Part shown: positions 17,732 to 26,108 of the stretch, one piece after another | Position numbering within the stretch: position 1 is the stretch's first letter | Layout of the letters: each line of letters starts with the position of its first letter | NCBI RefSeq assembly: GCF_030515985.1 | Contig: NZ_CP100376.1 | Span: 200,947-230,154, forward strand | DNA: 29,208 nucleotides | Origin: Corynebacterium accolens | Lineage (GTDB): Bacteria > Actinomycetota > Actinomycetes > Mycobacteriales > Mycobacteriaceae | Reading direction: 5' to 3' | Made by a program: the position numbers and the translations under genes | The notes under the pieces: model-generated | Told to the model about the DNA's origin: nothing | Databases searched by the model: none | Seen by the model: only the letters and a program-made list of their open reading frames with translations

Positions 17732-18648
17732 GATTCGATGGTTTCCTTTCGTGGGGTGTTCTCGGAGGCGTTAGCTGGCACGCGAGGAGAAGAGTGGCCC
17801 GGTTTGCGGCGAGAGCGCAGGAAGGGATGCAGGGCCCAGACAATGAGGAAGAGGACCGTGAGCGTGAGCACGATGGTCGCGCCCGCGGGAAGATCGATGG
17901 CCCACGCCAAATAGATGCCGAAGAAGCTGCAGACGGCACCGATGATGGCCGAGAGGAACATCATCGTGGTGAGGTTGGCCGTCAGCAGGCGCGCCGTGGC
18001 GGCTGGGGTAATCAGCAGGGCGAGGACCAAGATATTGCCGATCGTGCTTACGGAAATGACCACCGCGGCGGTCACACACAGGTAGAGGATGATATCCAGG
18101 GCAAAGACCGGCAGGCCCATGGCGCGGGCGGTCTCCCGGTCCAAGCAGGTGGCATTGAGCTGCGGGCCAAAGGCCACGACCACGGCTAGGACCACGAGGC
18201 AGACGCTCGCGGCGACGGTGATATCTGTGCGCGAAACGCCGGTGAGCGAACCGAAGAGGAAGCTGGTGAGCGATGCGCTATAGCCATCCGTGCGCGAGAT
18301 GATCACCATGCCTAAGGCGAAGGCGGCGGCAAAAAAGATGCCGATAATGGAATCCGCGCGCACGTGGTTGCGTTGCGAAAACGCGGCGATAAGCACCGCG
18401 ACGACCGCGCCGGCAACCGCCCCGCCCAAGAGGACTGAGGTCTGCAGCGCAAAGGCGATGGCCAGGCCTGGGAACACGGCGTGTGAGACGGCATCACCAA
18501 TAAAGGCCATGCCACGCAGCACCACATAGCAGCCGATGATTCCGCACACGATGGCGGCGATGAGCGAAATGCCCACTGCCCGGGCTAGGAAATCGAGGTG
18601 GGGATTGGTTAAATCCCGCAGGAAATCGATAAATGAGATATCAATCAT
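17728..18648 (-). CDS. anchored repeat-type metal ABC transporter permease
   Basis: From ATG 18648 the protein is 306 residues with about eight or nine hydrophobic segments and the ZnuB/TroC (ABC-3) family pattern: LARAVGISLIAAIVCGIIGCYVVLRGMAFIGDAVSHAVFPGLA near the N-terminus, later GNILVLALLITPAATARLL. This family moves Zn, Mn or Fe. The ATG overlaps the ATPase stop by four bases (ATGA), which fixes the start and argues against the longer frame from 18711. Its own stop overlaps the next gene in the same way. It matches the permease of the anchored repeat transporter group. Confidence 0.93.
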   Translation of the reverse strand: MIDISFIDFLRDLTNPHLDFLARAVGISLIAAIVCGIIGCYVVLRGMAFIGDAVSHAVFPGLAIAFALQTSVLLGGAVAGAVVAVLIAAFSQRNHVRADSIIGIFFAAAFALGMVIISRTDGYSASLTSFLFGSLTGVSRTDITVAASVCLVVLAVVVAFGPQLNATCLDRETARAMGLPVFALDIILYLCVTAAVVISVSTIGNILVLALLITPAATARLLTANLTTMMFLSAIIGAVCSFFGIYLAWAIDLPAGATIVLTLTVLFLIVWALHPFLRSRRKPGHSSPRVPANASENTPRKETIES

Positions 18649-19373
18649 GCAGCCACTCCAATCGCAGCGAGCAACGGGGACGAGGCACTGACGCCAAACG
18701 CGTGGGTCCACGGATCTTTCTCGGCCAAAAGCTCCTCGGCGGGGCCGTCTGCAATGACCGTGCGATTAAATAGCACGAGGCGCTTGCACGTGTGCGCCGC
18801 CTCAGACAGGTTATGGGTAGACATCACGATGGATTTTCCTTGCGCCGCAAGCTCGGCGAAAAGCTCCAAAAGGGCCTCGGTATTCGGGGCGTCGAGCCCG
18901 GTAAAAGGTTCATCGAGTAGCAAGACCTCCGGCTGAATGGCGAGGGCGCGGGCGATCAGTACGCGCTGGCGCTGGCCGCCGGAAAGCTCCTCGATGGGCC
19001 GGGAGGCAAATTCCTCCATATGCACCAAGCGCAGCGCTTCTGCAGCGGCGGCATGATCCTTTTTCTTAGGGCGCTTGAACCACCCGATGAGTCCGGTCCG
19101 CCCGCTGAGCACGGTGCGGTACACGTTGATGGGAAAGCCCCATTCCACCTCGTGGCGCTGGGGAACATAGCCCACAGAGCCGGTGACGGTGCACGTGCCG
19201 GAGGAGGGGATTAGGCCCAAAATGGCGCGCATCAGCGTGGTCTTGCCCGCGCCGTTGGGGCCTAGAAGCCCAATGAATTCACCGGTACCTACCTCGAGGT
19301 TGGCGTCCTCAATCACGGTGCGGCCAGATAGCGCTACCTGCAATCCGCGCACCTGAATGCACGGCTTAGACAT
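18645..19373 (-). CDS. anchored repeat-type metal ABC transporter ATP-binding protein
   Basis: From ATG 19373 the protein is 242 residues. Walker A is GPNGAGKTT (38-46), the signature LSGGQRQR, Walker B VLLLDEP and the switch histidine STHNLSE. The segment VGYVPQRHEVEWGFPINVYRTVLSGR is typical of metal-type (ZnuC/MntB) ATPases. A second ATG two codons upstream (19379) is equally possible; both overlap or abut the end of the previous gene (stop at 19366). It energises import through the permease encoded just downstream. Confidence 0.94.
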   Translation of the reverse strand: MSKPCIQVRGLQVALSGRTVIEDANLEVGTGEFIGLLGPNGAGKTTLMRAILGLIPSSGTCTVTGSVGYVPQRHEVEWGFPINVYRTVLSGRTGLIGWFKRPKKKDHAAAAEALRLVHMEEFASRPIEELSGGQRQRVLIARALAIQPEVLLLDEPFTGLDAPNTEALLELFAELAAQGKSIVMSTHNLSEAAHTCKRLVLFNRTVIADGPAEELLAEKDPWTHAFGVSASSPLLAAIGVAA

Positions 19374-20256
19374 GGCCATCGCCTCGCTTACGAGATTTCA
19401 CGAGCACGGCAACACCGGCGATCAGCACGATAATTCCGCCGCCGACCAAGACATACACCCATACCGGTAGGGAAGAATCCTCGGTCGTGGCGTCTGCTGG
19501 GCTCCACTCCGCATCCTGGGCGGCCTGGATGGCTGCGCCATCGCCCACGGCGAAGGTCAGCACGCCATCGGTACTAAACTCCTCGCCGTTTGTGGTTTCA
19601 CCCTTGATCCGGATACCCACCTGGTGGGTGCCCGGCTCCGTAAAAGTCCAGTTGGCGTGGGTGTGCGTATTGAGGTCTACCCAGAACTCAGACTCGCCTT
19701 TTTCTGCCGTAGACCACAGCAGCTGGGGTGCCTCAAAGCCGCCGTTTTGCAAGAAGAGGGAAAAATCCCCTGGGCCGGAGTGGCCGAGGAATTCCATGGT
19801 GACGCCGCGATCAGCGTTATCGACAAGCGAAGGCGCCTGGGTATTCCACCCCAGCCACGGGACGCCGGCCTGCTCAGTCTGCGGGACAACCCAGACATCC
19901 TCGCCAGATTGTGCACCGACGAAGCTGAACTCATCGGTATCCGGCAGCGTTTGCTGGGCCGCGTCGCCTACTGAGAACACCAGGTCATCAAGGTGGCGCC
20001 ACACCGGGGAATCGCCTGCATCATCGCGGGCCAATAGCTCGGCATCGGAGCTATCCAGCAGCGTGCCGATGTCAACGTGGCCCGCATCGATGACCTTTTC
20101 TTCGCCCTCGGGCGCCACGGTTTCATCCGCGCCGACCACCTGCGCGAGGTCGTCGGCCCAAGCAGGCGTTGCGGATACGGCTAAGCCGGCGGTGACGATG
20201 CAGGCTGCCGTGCGAGTGGCCGCGCGGGTAACGGTTCGAGAGGCAAGGTTAAGCAT
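19366..20256 (-). CDS. choice-of-anchor M surface protein with single module and C-terminal membrane anchor
   Basis: The product is 296 residues from ATG 20256, which has GGAG 8 bases upstream. A signal peptide ends near ATPAWA (about 34). One nearly canonical module follows: GHVDI (59-63), FSFVG..SGEDVWVVPQTEQAGVPWLGWNTQ (110-140), HSGPGDF (159-165) and THTHANWTFTEPGTH (197-211). A membrane segment (about 264-286) and KSRKRGDGHV end the protein, so it should be membrane-anchored with the module outside. It is the smallest complete copy in the cluster. The start lies inside the end of the binding-protein gene, showing tight coupling. The role is unknown. Confidence 0.86.
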   Translation of the reverse strand: MLNLASRTVTRAATRTAACIVTAGLAVSATPAWADDLAQVVGADETVAPEGEEKVIDAGHVDIGTLLDSSDAELLARDDAGDSPVWRHLDDLVFSVGDAAQQTLPDTDEFSFVGAQSGEDVWVVPQTEQAGVPWLGWNTQAPSLVDNADRGVTMEFLGHSGPGDFSLFLQNGGFEAPQLLWSTAEKGESEFWVDLNTHTHANWTFTEPGTHQVGIRIKGETTNGEEFSTDGVLTFAVGDGAAIQAAQDAEWSPADATTEDSSLPVWVYVLVGGGIIVLIAGVAVLVKSRKRGDGHV

Positions 20257-21754
20257 GGTTATCTCCATTCGAAGGATGTAGGCAACGCTGCAGCGAGTCA
20301 GCATTGAATTTCATGAGATCGATATAAGTAGGCACGGCATCATCAAGCGTGTCGCCGTAAATGGGGCACAGCTCCACGTTTTGCTGCGCGGCGGCCTCCT
20401 TCAGCGTGCTGGCACTAGCCTGTTCCACCGGCTCCACAAAGACCGCGGGAAGGTGCAGGTTCTCCAGCGTCCGGCGCAGGGCAATGACCTCCCGTGGCGA
20501 AGGCTCAATGGCGGGATTGGGCGTCACGAACCCAGCCACCGACAGGCCATAGCCTTGCTCTAAGTAGGCATAGCCGTGGTGGGTGGTGACCAAGTGCCGG
20601 TTGCTCTGCGGGATGGAAGAGATCGCGCGGTCCACATACCCGTCAAGCTCGCGCAGTTCTGCGATATAGGACTCGGCACGGGCGCGGTAATCGGCGCCGT
20701 GCGACGGATCCGCATTCGCCATTTCTTCAGCGATGACATCGACATAGGCAATGGCATTGTCCACGTTGTGCCATAGGTGCGGGTCCACTTCGCCGTGGAT
20801 GTGTTTACCTAAGACCGCTTGGGGGAGCAGGTAGGTATCCGCACCGGGGGTTCCCAAGAAGCGGTAGGCGGGATCCGGCGGAATGGGCTGCAATACCGAG
20901 GAGGGGACCGCCACCGCGGTATCAGCGGGATCAAAATGCTGGTCTTGATCGCGCAGATCAATAGATCCCTTAGCCACATCAGCGGCAATATCCACGTGGC
21001 CGGAATCAATGACATCCACATCTTCCGGCGGGTTCACGCCTACCGCGACGGTTAGATGCTCTACCTCAGTGCCATCTGCCTGAAAGCCCAGCTTATAGAT
21101 GCCCGGCTCCGAAAAACCCCACGAGACGTGCGTGTGCGCGTTGGCCGGGAGGGTGACCGCATCTTCGCCTGAGTCGATGCCATCGGCGCTATTAAACAGC
21201 ACTTCCGGCGTGCCGAAGGTGGAGACCACGTAGGCTGCGACATCGCCTGGCCCCTCGGCAGAGACCATGCGGAAATCCACGCCGGAGTTGCGCTGCTCGG
21301 CACCGCTAATGCGCAGGCCCAACCAGATGGCATCCAGGGAGACATCTTCTACCAGCGGCACGAGGGTAGCGCCGCGGGTGGAGGCGGAGTCAGCGACCTC
21401 TACCACGGGCGCATCCGTGGACTCGTGCAAGGTATCTATCAGGGACTGCGGTTCCAAGAGGTATCCATTGCTCAAGGCAAGATCCGCATTGGCCACGTTG
21501 CGCACCGTGCGCAGCGTCGGCTCAAAGGTGTGCGGGTCCTTTCCGCTTGGGATAAGGCCGGTGACCGAGGCATCCTCGCCTGCGACGTGGCGGGCCATAT
21601 CCGCCAGAATCGGCGTCGTCGCAACCACGCTGAAGCGATCAGAGGTATCCACCGCTGCCGAGGTCGTGCAGCCTGCCGCGAGGAGGGAGACGCTACAGAG
21701 CGCCCCTACGGCCTGCAGCCCGCGCGGTACGAAACGGTAGTGGGGCACTGGCAT
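20249..21754 (-). CDS. metal-binding lipoprotein of anchored repeat ABC transporter, with embedded surface-repeat module
   Basis: This 501-residue TroA/ZnuA-type (cluster A-I) substrate-binding protein has a lipobox LAAGC (Cys29). The N-lobe runs to about 130 (VVATTPILADMARHVAG, IPSGKDPHTFEPT with His75) and the C-lobe from about 318. Metal ligands expected for the family are His75, His326 (DPHLWHN), His392 or 393 (THHGYAYL) and Asp468 (YGDTL), giving Zn or Mn. Between the lobes lie about 185 extra residues that carry surface-repeat motifs, but with the module's second half first (WLG 144-146, GPGD 168-171, HTHVSW 207-212) and its first half after (GHVDI 252-256, FLG..G...YLLPQ 299-312). A His-rich HIHGEVDPH joins it to the C-lobe. 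The start codon overlaps the previous stop (TAATG). Confidence 0.92.
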   Translation of the reverse strand: MPVPHYRFVPRGLQAVGALCSVSLLAAGCTTSAAVDTSDRFSVVATTPILADMARHVAGEDASVTGLIPSGKDPHTFEPTLRTVRNVANADLALSNGYLLEPQSLIDTLHESTDAPVVEVADSASTRGATLVPLVEDVSLDAIWLGLRISGAEQRNSGVDFRMVSAEGPGDVAAYVVSTFGTPEVLFNSADGIDSGEDAVTLPANAHTHVSWGFSEPGIYKLGFQADGTEVEHLTVAVGVNPPEDVDVIDSGHVDIAADVAKGSIDLRDQDQHFDPADTAVAVPSSVLQPIPPDPAYRFLGTPGADTYLLPQAVLGKHIHGEVDPHLWHNVDNAIAYVDVIAEEMANADPSHGADYRARAESYIAELRELDGYVDRAISSIPQSNRHLVTTHHGYAYLEQGYGLSVAGFVTPNPAIEPSPREVIALRRTLENLHLPAVFVEPVEQASASTLKEAAAQQNVELCPIYGDTLDDAVPTYIDLMKFNADSLQRCLHPSNGDNHA

Positions 21755-23346
21755 TAATTCTTTGCCCTCGCGACAGCGAGTCGTGCAATACCCAGGCCAA
21801 GGAACAGCATGCCCAGGCCGAGCACACCGATTCCGAGAGGCATGGTGGGGGTCCCAGTATTGGCAAGAGCCGCGTTGCTGCCCTTACCGGACGTATTCGC
21901 ACCGGAACCGCCAGCGCCATCCTGGCCAGCACCGGAACCATTAGAGCCCGCGCCGGCTGCGGCGCCAACACCACAGTCGCCGCCATCCGGGTTCACTTCC
22001 GCGCCCAGGTCGAAGTGGCCATTATCGAAGGAGCCATCTGGCCTGCCACCGCCGACGACAAAGTGCAGCGTTGCTTGGCCTGCTACTTGCTTGCCGGCAG
22101 AGGTCTGGGCCACCTGGCGGATCGTCACGTCATAGGTGCCCTGCTTTTCGAAGACCCAGTTAGGGTGCACGTGGGTATTGGGGGCGATATTGTAGCTGCC
22201 TTCCACAGCGCCGTTCGCGCCGCGGAACCATTCATCGCCGACGATTTTGCCCAGGCCACCCTGGCTGTAGACCATCATGGCACCAGGGCCCTTCATATCG
22301 ACGAGCTCCCAAGTAACATCACCTGGAATGTGTTCGCGCATGGAGGGGCTCTGGGTATTCGCACCGAGCCACGGCACGCCATCGACCTGCGTAGAACCAA
22401 TCATCCAGGCTTGGCCGGCCGAAACAGGTCCAACATCTTCTGGCAGCTCGACGCTGGAATTATCGGAGAGGTAAAAAGTTGCGCCATCGGCATCGCGCCA
22501 CTGCGGCGGCGAGACCGTATCGTCTTTAATCTGCGGGATAATACCCGGACGGCACTCTGGATCCGTGGACTGTCCGCCGCTTGCAGCGTTGCCGCCTTGG
22601 CCACCCTCGGAATTGCTGTGTCCAGCGTCATTGCCGGAGTTATCTGCCTCGCCAGAACCGCCCGCAGAACGGTGACCGGAGACTGTCTCTCCGCCTTCGC
22701 CTACCTGCCAGGTATAGGTCACTGCGTTACTGGTTTGGCCATTAGAGGAGGCCTGAACAGTCATCTCATAGGTACCTGCCTCACTAAAGGCCCAGTTGAC
22801 GTGCCGGTGTGCAGGACTCGGCTGGTTAATAACCTCGCCGCTGGTCAGCTCCATCGAACCGGAATTGGTCACGGCACCGACGTTGCCGAACCCAGAGGTT
22901 TCAAAAACATAGACTGAGCCCGGCCCAGAGATATTGGTGAATTCGAAGTCAACGCTGGTGAATCCGCCATCGCGTGCCGGCTGAGTATCCCAGCCCGGCC
23001 AGATGATATTTGGGTCTTGGGTTTGGGGCAGGAAGTAGGTCGATTCTCCAATCTCGGGAACGGCCTCGGTGGCATCGGACCATGCCGATTCCACGACCTG
23101 GAGCAGCACGTCATCGCCAGGGCGCTGGACGTGCGAGCCGGTGACATCTTCCTGCATGGATAGGTGTAGCTGGCCATCAGGTGCCGTGACGTAGAACGCG
23201 TCGATATGTCCGGAATCAAAGACCTCATCGAAGGCCAAGGCCGGTGTGACCGGAACGAAAAACGCGATGAGGGCGGTAATTACCGCCGCGATGATGCGGC
23301 TGCCAGGCCGGTGAGCTCTGGTGCGTGAAATGGTGTTGGTATCCAT
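21754..23346 (-). CDS. two-module choice-of-anchor M surface protein with LANTG sortase-like signal
   Basis: The 530-residue product has a signal peptide to about ALA-F39. Module 1 carries GHIDA (46-50), YFLPQTQ..IIWPGWDTQ (104-122), ISGPGS and HRHVNWAFSEAG (180-191). A Gly/Ser/Asn linker (225-262) leads to module 2: STQVDGVPWLGANTQ (318-332), MKGPGA and THVHPNWVFEKQG (391-403). After that a lone GHFDL (443-447) and a Gly/Ala-rich segment precede LANTG (494-498), a hydrophobic helix and a basic end (ARLAVARAKN). LAxTG is the motif recognised by class E sortases of actinobacteria, so covalent wall anchoring is likely. AAAGGAA lies 8 bases before ATG 23346. Function unknown; it is the second gene of the metal-transporter operon. 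Confidence 0.87.
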   Translation of the reverse strand: MDTNTISRTRAHRPGSRIIAAVITALIAFFVPVTPALAFDEVFDSGHIDAFYVTAPDGQLHLSMQEDVTGSHVQRPGDDVLLQVVESAWSDATEAVPEIGESTYFLPQTQDPNIIWPGWDTQPARDGGFTSVDFEFTNISGPGSVYVFETSGFGNVGAVTNSGSMELTSGEVINQPSPAHRHVNWAFSEAGTYEMTVQASSNGQTSNAVTYTWQVGEGGETVSGHRSAGGSGEADNSGNDAGHSNSEGGQGGNAASGGQSTDPECRPGIIPQIKDDTVSPPQWRDADGATFYLSDNSSVELPEDVGPVSAGQAWMIGSTQVDGVPWLGANTQSPSMREHIPGDVTWELVDMKGPGAMMVYSQGGLGKIVGDEWFRGANGAVEGSYNIAPNTHVHPNWVFEKQGTYDVTIRQVAQTSAGKQVAGQATLHFVVGGGRPDGSFDNGHFDLGAEVNPDGGDCGVGAAAGAGSNGSGAGQDGAGGSGANTSGKGSNAALANTGTPTMPLGIGVLGLGMLFLGLGIARLAVARAKN

Positions 23347-23403
23347 GGTTGTTATTCCTTTAGAGCGTTTGGGCTGGGGTTCCCATTAGCTGTGGATTAG
23401 TAG

Positions 23404-25866
23404 TTAGATGCGCCAGCCAAAGCGCTCACGAATGAGATCTTGGTTGTCGCGGAAGAAGTTGTAGAAGGCCTTGAAGGTGATGCCAAGAACCGCAGGCAAG
23501 ACCAGAGCCCAAGGATTAAACGATGGCCCCGCAGGAGTAGACGGCTTAGATGGCTCGGACGGCTTCGAAGGCTTAGACGGTTTCGAGGGCTTAGATGGCT
23601 TTGCCGAGTCCGAAGGCTTTTCGGACGGCGTCTCGGAAGGCTTTTCCGATGGGGCATCGGATGGCGCAGCCGTAGAACAGGACTTCACCGCGTCATCACC
23701 AATGGCAAAGGTCAACGTCTGTGGCTTGGATGCAAGTTCTTTGCCGTCGGTAGTAGTTGCCGTATAGGTTGCCTCAAACGTGTAGATGCCCGGCTTAGTA
23801 AAAGCCCAGTGGGTATGCCTATGCGATGCGAAGGTGGTCTCGATCGTGTGATCGTCTTCGGCGGAATTGGCAAGGATGTCATATCCAACGCCCCTGGTTT
23901 TATCGATATATACGCCCCACTCAGCGCCCTCTGGCGTGTGCTTGGGCTTGAGGTTCAAATTGACTTGGCCATCTTTCATCTTGGAGTAATCCAATTTTTC
24001 GGTGTTATACCCCGGCCAGATGATGGCTTGGTTCTGCGTCTGCGGCAGGTGGTAGAAACGGTCACCGATGTTGCCAAGGAAATCGAACTCCTTATCACCC
24101 AGCTGTCGGGAGCGGGGAGTAAGCGCGTTTTTGTGCACGCCAAGTACGACGTCATCCAACGAGCGGTCTACCGAGTTCTTATCAATTTGTCCTGTGTCAT
24201 CGCGTAGGACGGTGCGGAAACCATCGTCAGTAGGCAGTGCCTTGATATCGACGTGCCCGCGGTCAAGTACCTGCTTTTCGCTGCAGCGCTGAGCTTCCTC
24301 GTCCTGTGACGGTTGAGATGGTGCAGGCGTATCGCCGGGTGCGGGTGAATCGCCGGACCCAGGTTTTTCGCCTGGGGTAGCGGCGTTGTCATCCGCGCTG
24401 GTAGAAAGCTCGCCTGTCGCTTCGTAGTTTTCGCCGAATTCAAAGGGCTCAGCTAGCACCGTGCTGCCATGTCCTGCCTTGACAGTGGAGTGAGGGAAGA
24501 CGTTTACTTTGGCAATCGTGTTCTTAAAGAGTTCGCCATTGGTAAAAGTTGCCTCTCCGTGCCCGTTGGTAATTGGGGCTTCCACTGGTGCCGTGGGTTC
24601 CGCGTCGTTCTTGTCGTCATAGAGACCACCAGTCATCACGCCGCTGAAGTTATTGTCCTCCATGTCGATGATGATTTTGGTTCCTTCTTCGCCCTGTTTG
24701 CGCATCCGCACCGTATAGCCGGTTTCTTGCAGCGTTACCTCTTCGGTGGGGGCCAGCTGGCGCGGATTTTCGGCTTCTTCCCATGCCTCTGCGGCATCAG
24801 AAGAGTCGGTGTGGACAGAAGAGCCTGGGGTAAATTCCACCTGCTGCGAGATCCAGCGCGGCGCATCGCCTTCTGGGGTAAATACCGCCTGGATATTAGA
24901 CGAGTCTGGGCCCATGTACTCATCCCACTCGGCGTGGCCGTCGGCGACAGGCAGATCGGTGAGGAAGTAGCCATCGATAAGCAGCGTAAGCGTGCCGGAT
25001 GCCTTATTTTCCGCATCGAAGGAAATGGTGGTGAGCTTATCGTCACCGTCCTTTTCCGGGTTCTGCTTTTTGTCCATGCTCAGGCTGTAACCAGCAGCGG
25101 CGGCATCGCCGGAGGAGGAGCTATCGAAGCGTTCCTTGAGGCTTGGGGTCTTGTCATCCTTTGGCTTTTGCCCGCCCACTTGGTAGCTGGTGGTTTGCGG
25201 CTCACTAGCCACGAGCTGCCCATCCGCCGTGCGAGCGGTGGTGCGATAGGTCAATCGATAACGGCCGGGCTTGGTAAAGAGAGTGGCGTTATGGGTATGG
25301 GTACCGGCATTGAGGTATGTAGAGTGCGGTGAGTCTTGGAAGGAGCCCAGCATGCGATGGAGCTCGGCGCCGTCTTTATCGTCCTTGTTGGTAAAAAGCT
25401 CCACGTCGCCTGGGCCATCCACGCTTAAGAGGTCGAGGAAGGCGATGTTATCGCGGAAATCTTTCACGGGAAGCCCAGTGTCTGCGCCGAAACCGATCCA
25501 GATGGGTTCTTGATTGGCGGAGGCTTGGTACGGGGCCGTGTAGTAGGTGGTGCCTGTAGGACCGATGTAGTCCTGCGTGCCGTTTTCTGGCAGGGAATAC
25601 ATAAAGTTCTGGCGGCGCTTACCGTCCTCGTCTTCGCGGTTATAGCCTTTGCCTATCCAGGCAACGGTGTCATCGATAAGCGGAGTTTGGCCGGAAAATT
25701 CGGATCGCAGTAGGAAGTTGTCTCCTTCCCAAAAGCTCTTGGGGGAATCGACGTGGGTTTGGGTTGCGATGTGTTTGCCATCGTCGGGGCCGGCGTAGGC
25801 GGTAGCCGGGGCAATCAGCGCGATCATGCTGAATGCGGCCATGAAGCGAATACGAGGAGAAGCCAC
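23404..25866 (-). CDS. large choice-of-anchor M surface protein with membrane-anchored PSK stalk
   Basis: The 820-residue protein starts with GTG at 25866 (AAAGG about 10 bases upstream) and a signal peptide ending near ATAYA-G26. A divergent N-terminal module ([10 protein letters not shown] 121-130, [11 protein letters not shown] 148-158, [13 protein letters not shown] 189-201) is followed by a long central part, including beta-rich segments such as [20 protein letters not shown] and a Pro/Gly linker. A canonical module then follows: GHVDI 537-541, [25 protein letters not shown] and [12 protein letters not shown] from 682. The C-terminus has SEKPSE and PSKP repeats, a membrane segment (786-805) and a short tail [15 protein letters not shown] with no sortase signal. 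It is the first gene of the operon. Function unknown. Confidence 0.84.
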   Translation of the reverse strand: MASPRIRFMAAFSMIALIAPATAYAGPDDGKHIATQTHVDSPKSFWEGDNFLLRSEFSGQTPLIDDTVAWIGKGYNREDEDGKRRQNFMYSLPENGTQDYIGPTGTTYYTAPYQASANQEPIWIGFGADTGLPVKDFRDNIAFLDLLSVDGPGDVELFTNKDDKDGAELHRMLGSFQDSPHSTYLNAGTHTHNATLFTKPGRYRLTYRTTARTADGQLVASEPQTTSYQVGGQKPKDDKTPSLKERFDSSSSGDAAAAGYSLSMDKKQNPEKDGDDKLTTISFDAENKASGTLTLLIDGYFLTDLPVADGHAEWDEYMGPDSSNIQAVFTPEGDAPRWISQQVEFTPGSSVHTDSSDAAEAWEEAENPRQLAPTEEVTLQETGYTVRMRKQGEEGTKIIIDMEDNNFSGVMTGGLYDDKNDAEPTAPVEAPITNGHGEATFTNGELFKNTIAKVNVFPHSTVKAGHGSTVLAEPFEFGENYEATGELSTSADDNAATPGEKPGSGDSPAPGDTPAPSQPSQDEEAQRCSEKQVLDRGHVDIKALPTDDGFRTVLRDDTGQIDKNSVDRSLDDVVLGVHKNALTPRSRQLGDKEFDFLGNIGDRFYHLPQTQNQAIIWPGYNTEKLDYSKMKDGQVNLNLKPKHTPEGAEWGVYIDKTRGVGYDILANSAEDDHTIETTFASHRHTHWAFTKPGIYTFEATYTATTTDGKELASKPQTLTFAIGDDAVKSCSTAAPSDAPSEKPSETPSEKPSDSAKPSKPSKPSKPSKPSEPSKPSTPAGPSFNPWALVLPAVLGITFKAFYNFFRDNQDLIRERFGWRI
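23538..23652 (-). repeat. tandem codon repeat encoding PSK/PSE stalk
   Basis: Nine-base units of the type GGCTTAGAC / GGCTTCGAA (plus strand), with interspersed variants, encode repeated Lys-Pro-Ser and Glu-Pro-Ser triplets near the C-terminus of the 820-residue surface protein. Such arrays change length readily by slippage. Confidence 0.8.
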
Positions 25867-25908
25867 CAGCGCGTTACCTTTCTGCAGTTGTCAGTAGTTC
25901 ACCTCGAA

Positions 25909-25914
25909 ACTATA
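25909..25914 (-). promoter_or_regulatory. -10 hexamer TATAGT of the surface-protein/transporter operon
   Basis: On the minus strand TATAGT lies about 43 bases upstream of the GTG start at 25866. The inverted repeat at 25916-25945 occupies its spacer and -35 zone. No strong -35 hexamer is seen. All seven downstream genes are close or overlapping with no evident terminator between them, so this may drive the whole operon. Confidence 0.5.
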
Positions 25915-25915
25915 G

Positions 25916-25945
25916 AAAATTATTCCCAATACTGGATAATCTTTT
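25916..25945. promoter_or_regulatory. imperfect inverted repeat (candidate operator) over the operon promoter
   Basis: AAAATTATTCC (25916-25926) and GGATAATCTTTT (25934-25945) are imperfect inverted arms sharing ATTAT(T)CC / GGATAAT. They cover the -35 to -10 zone of the minus-strand promoter at 25909-25914, where a bound repressor would block transcription. Confidence 0.45.
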
Positions 25946-25978
25946 GGAAACTGTTCCCGTTTACCTGTGTGTTTATAA

Positions 25979-25993
25979 TGAAACCCGTTATCA
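25979..25993. promoter_or_regulatory. weak Zur-like palindrome TGAAACCCGTTATCA
   Basis: Five of seven symmetric pairs match, and about 10 of 15 bases agree with the actinobacterial Zur core TGAAAATNATTTTCA (from memory). It sits about 65 bases upstream of the operon's -10 box. A zinc-responsive site would fit a ZnuA-like transporter, but the match is weak. Confidence 0.3.
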
Positions 25994-26095
25994 TCTACCC
26001 CTTTTTGCGTGTAATAAAGTACATGGGGGCGCACTTTTGGGTGGTAGGGTGAGGCGCTGGTTTGGGCTGGTGCGGACTGTGTCCTGTGACTCCAC

Positions 26096-26101
26096 TACGA
26101 T
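26096..26101 (+). promoter_or_regulatory. -10 hexamer TACGAT for a leaderless gltX transcript
   Basis: TACGAT ends 7 bases before ATG 26109 and no Shine-Dalgarno precedes that codon, so transcription may begin at the start codon. Confidence 0.45.
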
Positions 26102-26108
26102 GGTGGCC

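Noticed and set aside
22015..22917. 300-codon plus-strand frame opposite the 530-residue surface protein
   Set aside because: The minus-strand frame has a signal peptide, repeat modules and a sorting signal; the plus-strand frame has none of these.
23538..23652. Repeat array considered as a possible CRISPR
   Set aside because: The units are 9-base in-frame codon repeats without spacers and encode a PSK/PSE stalk.
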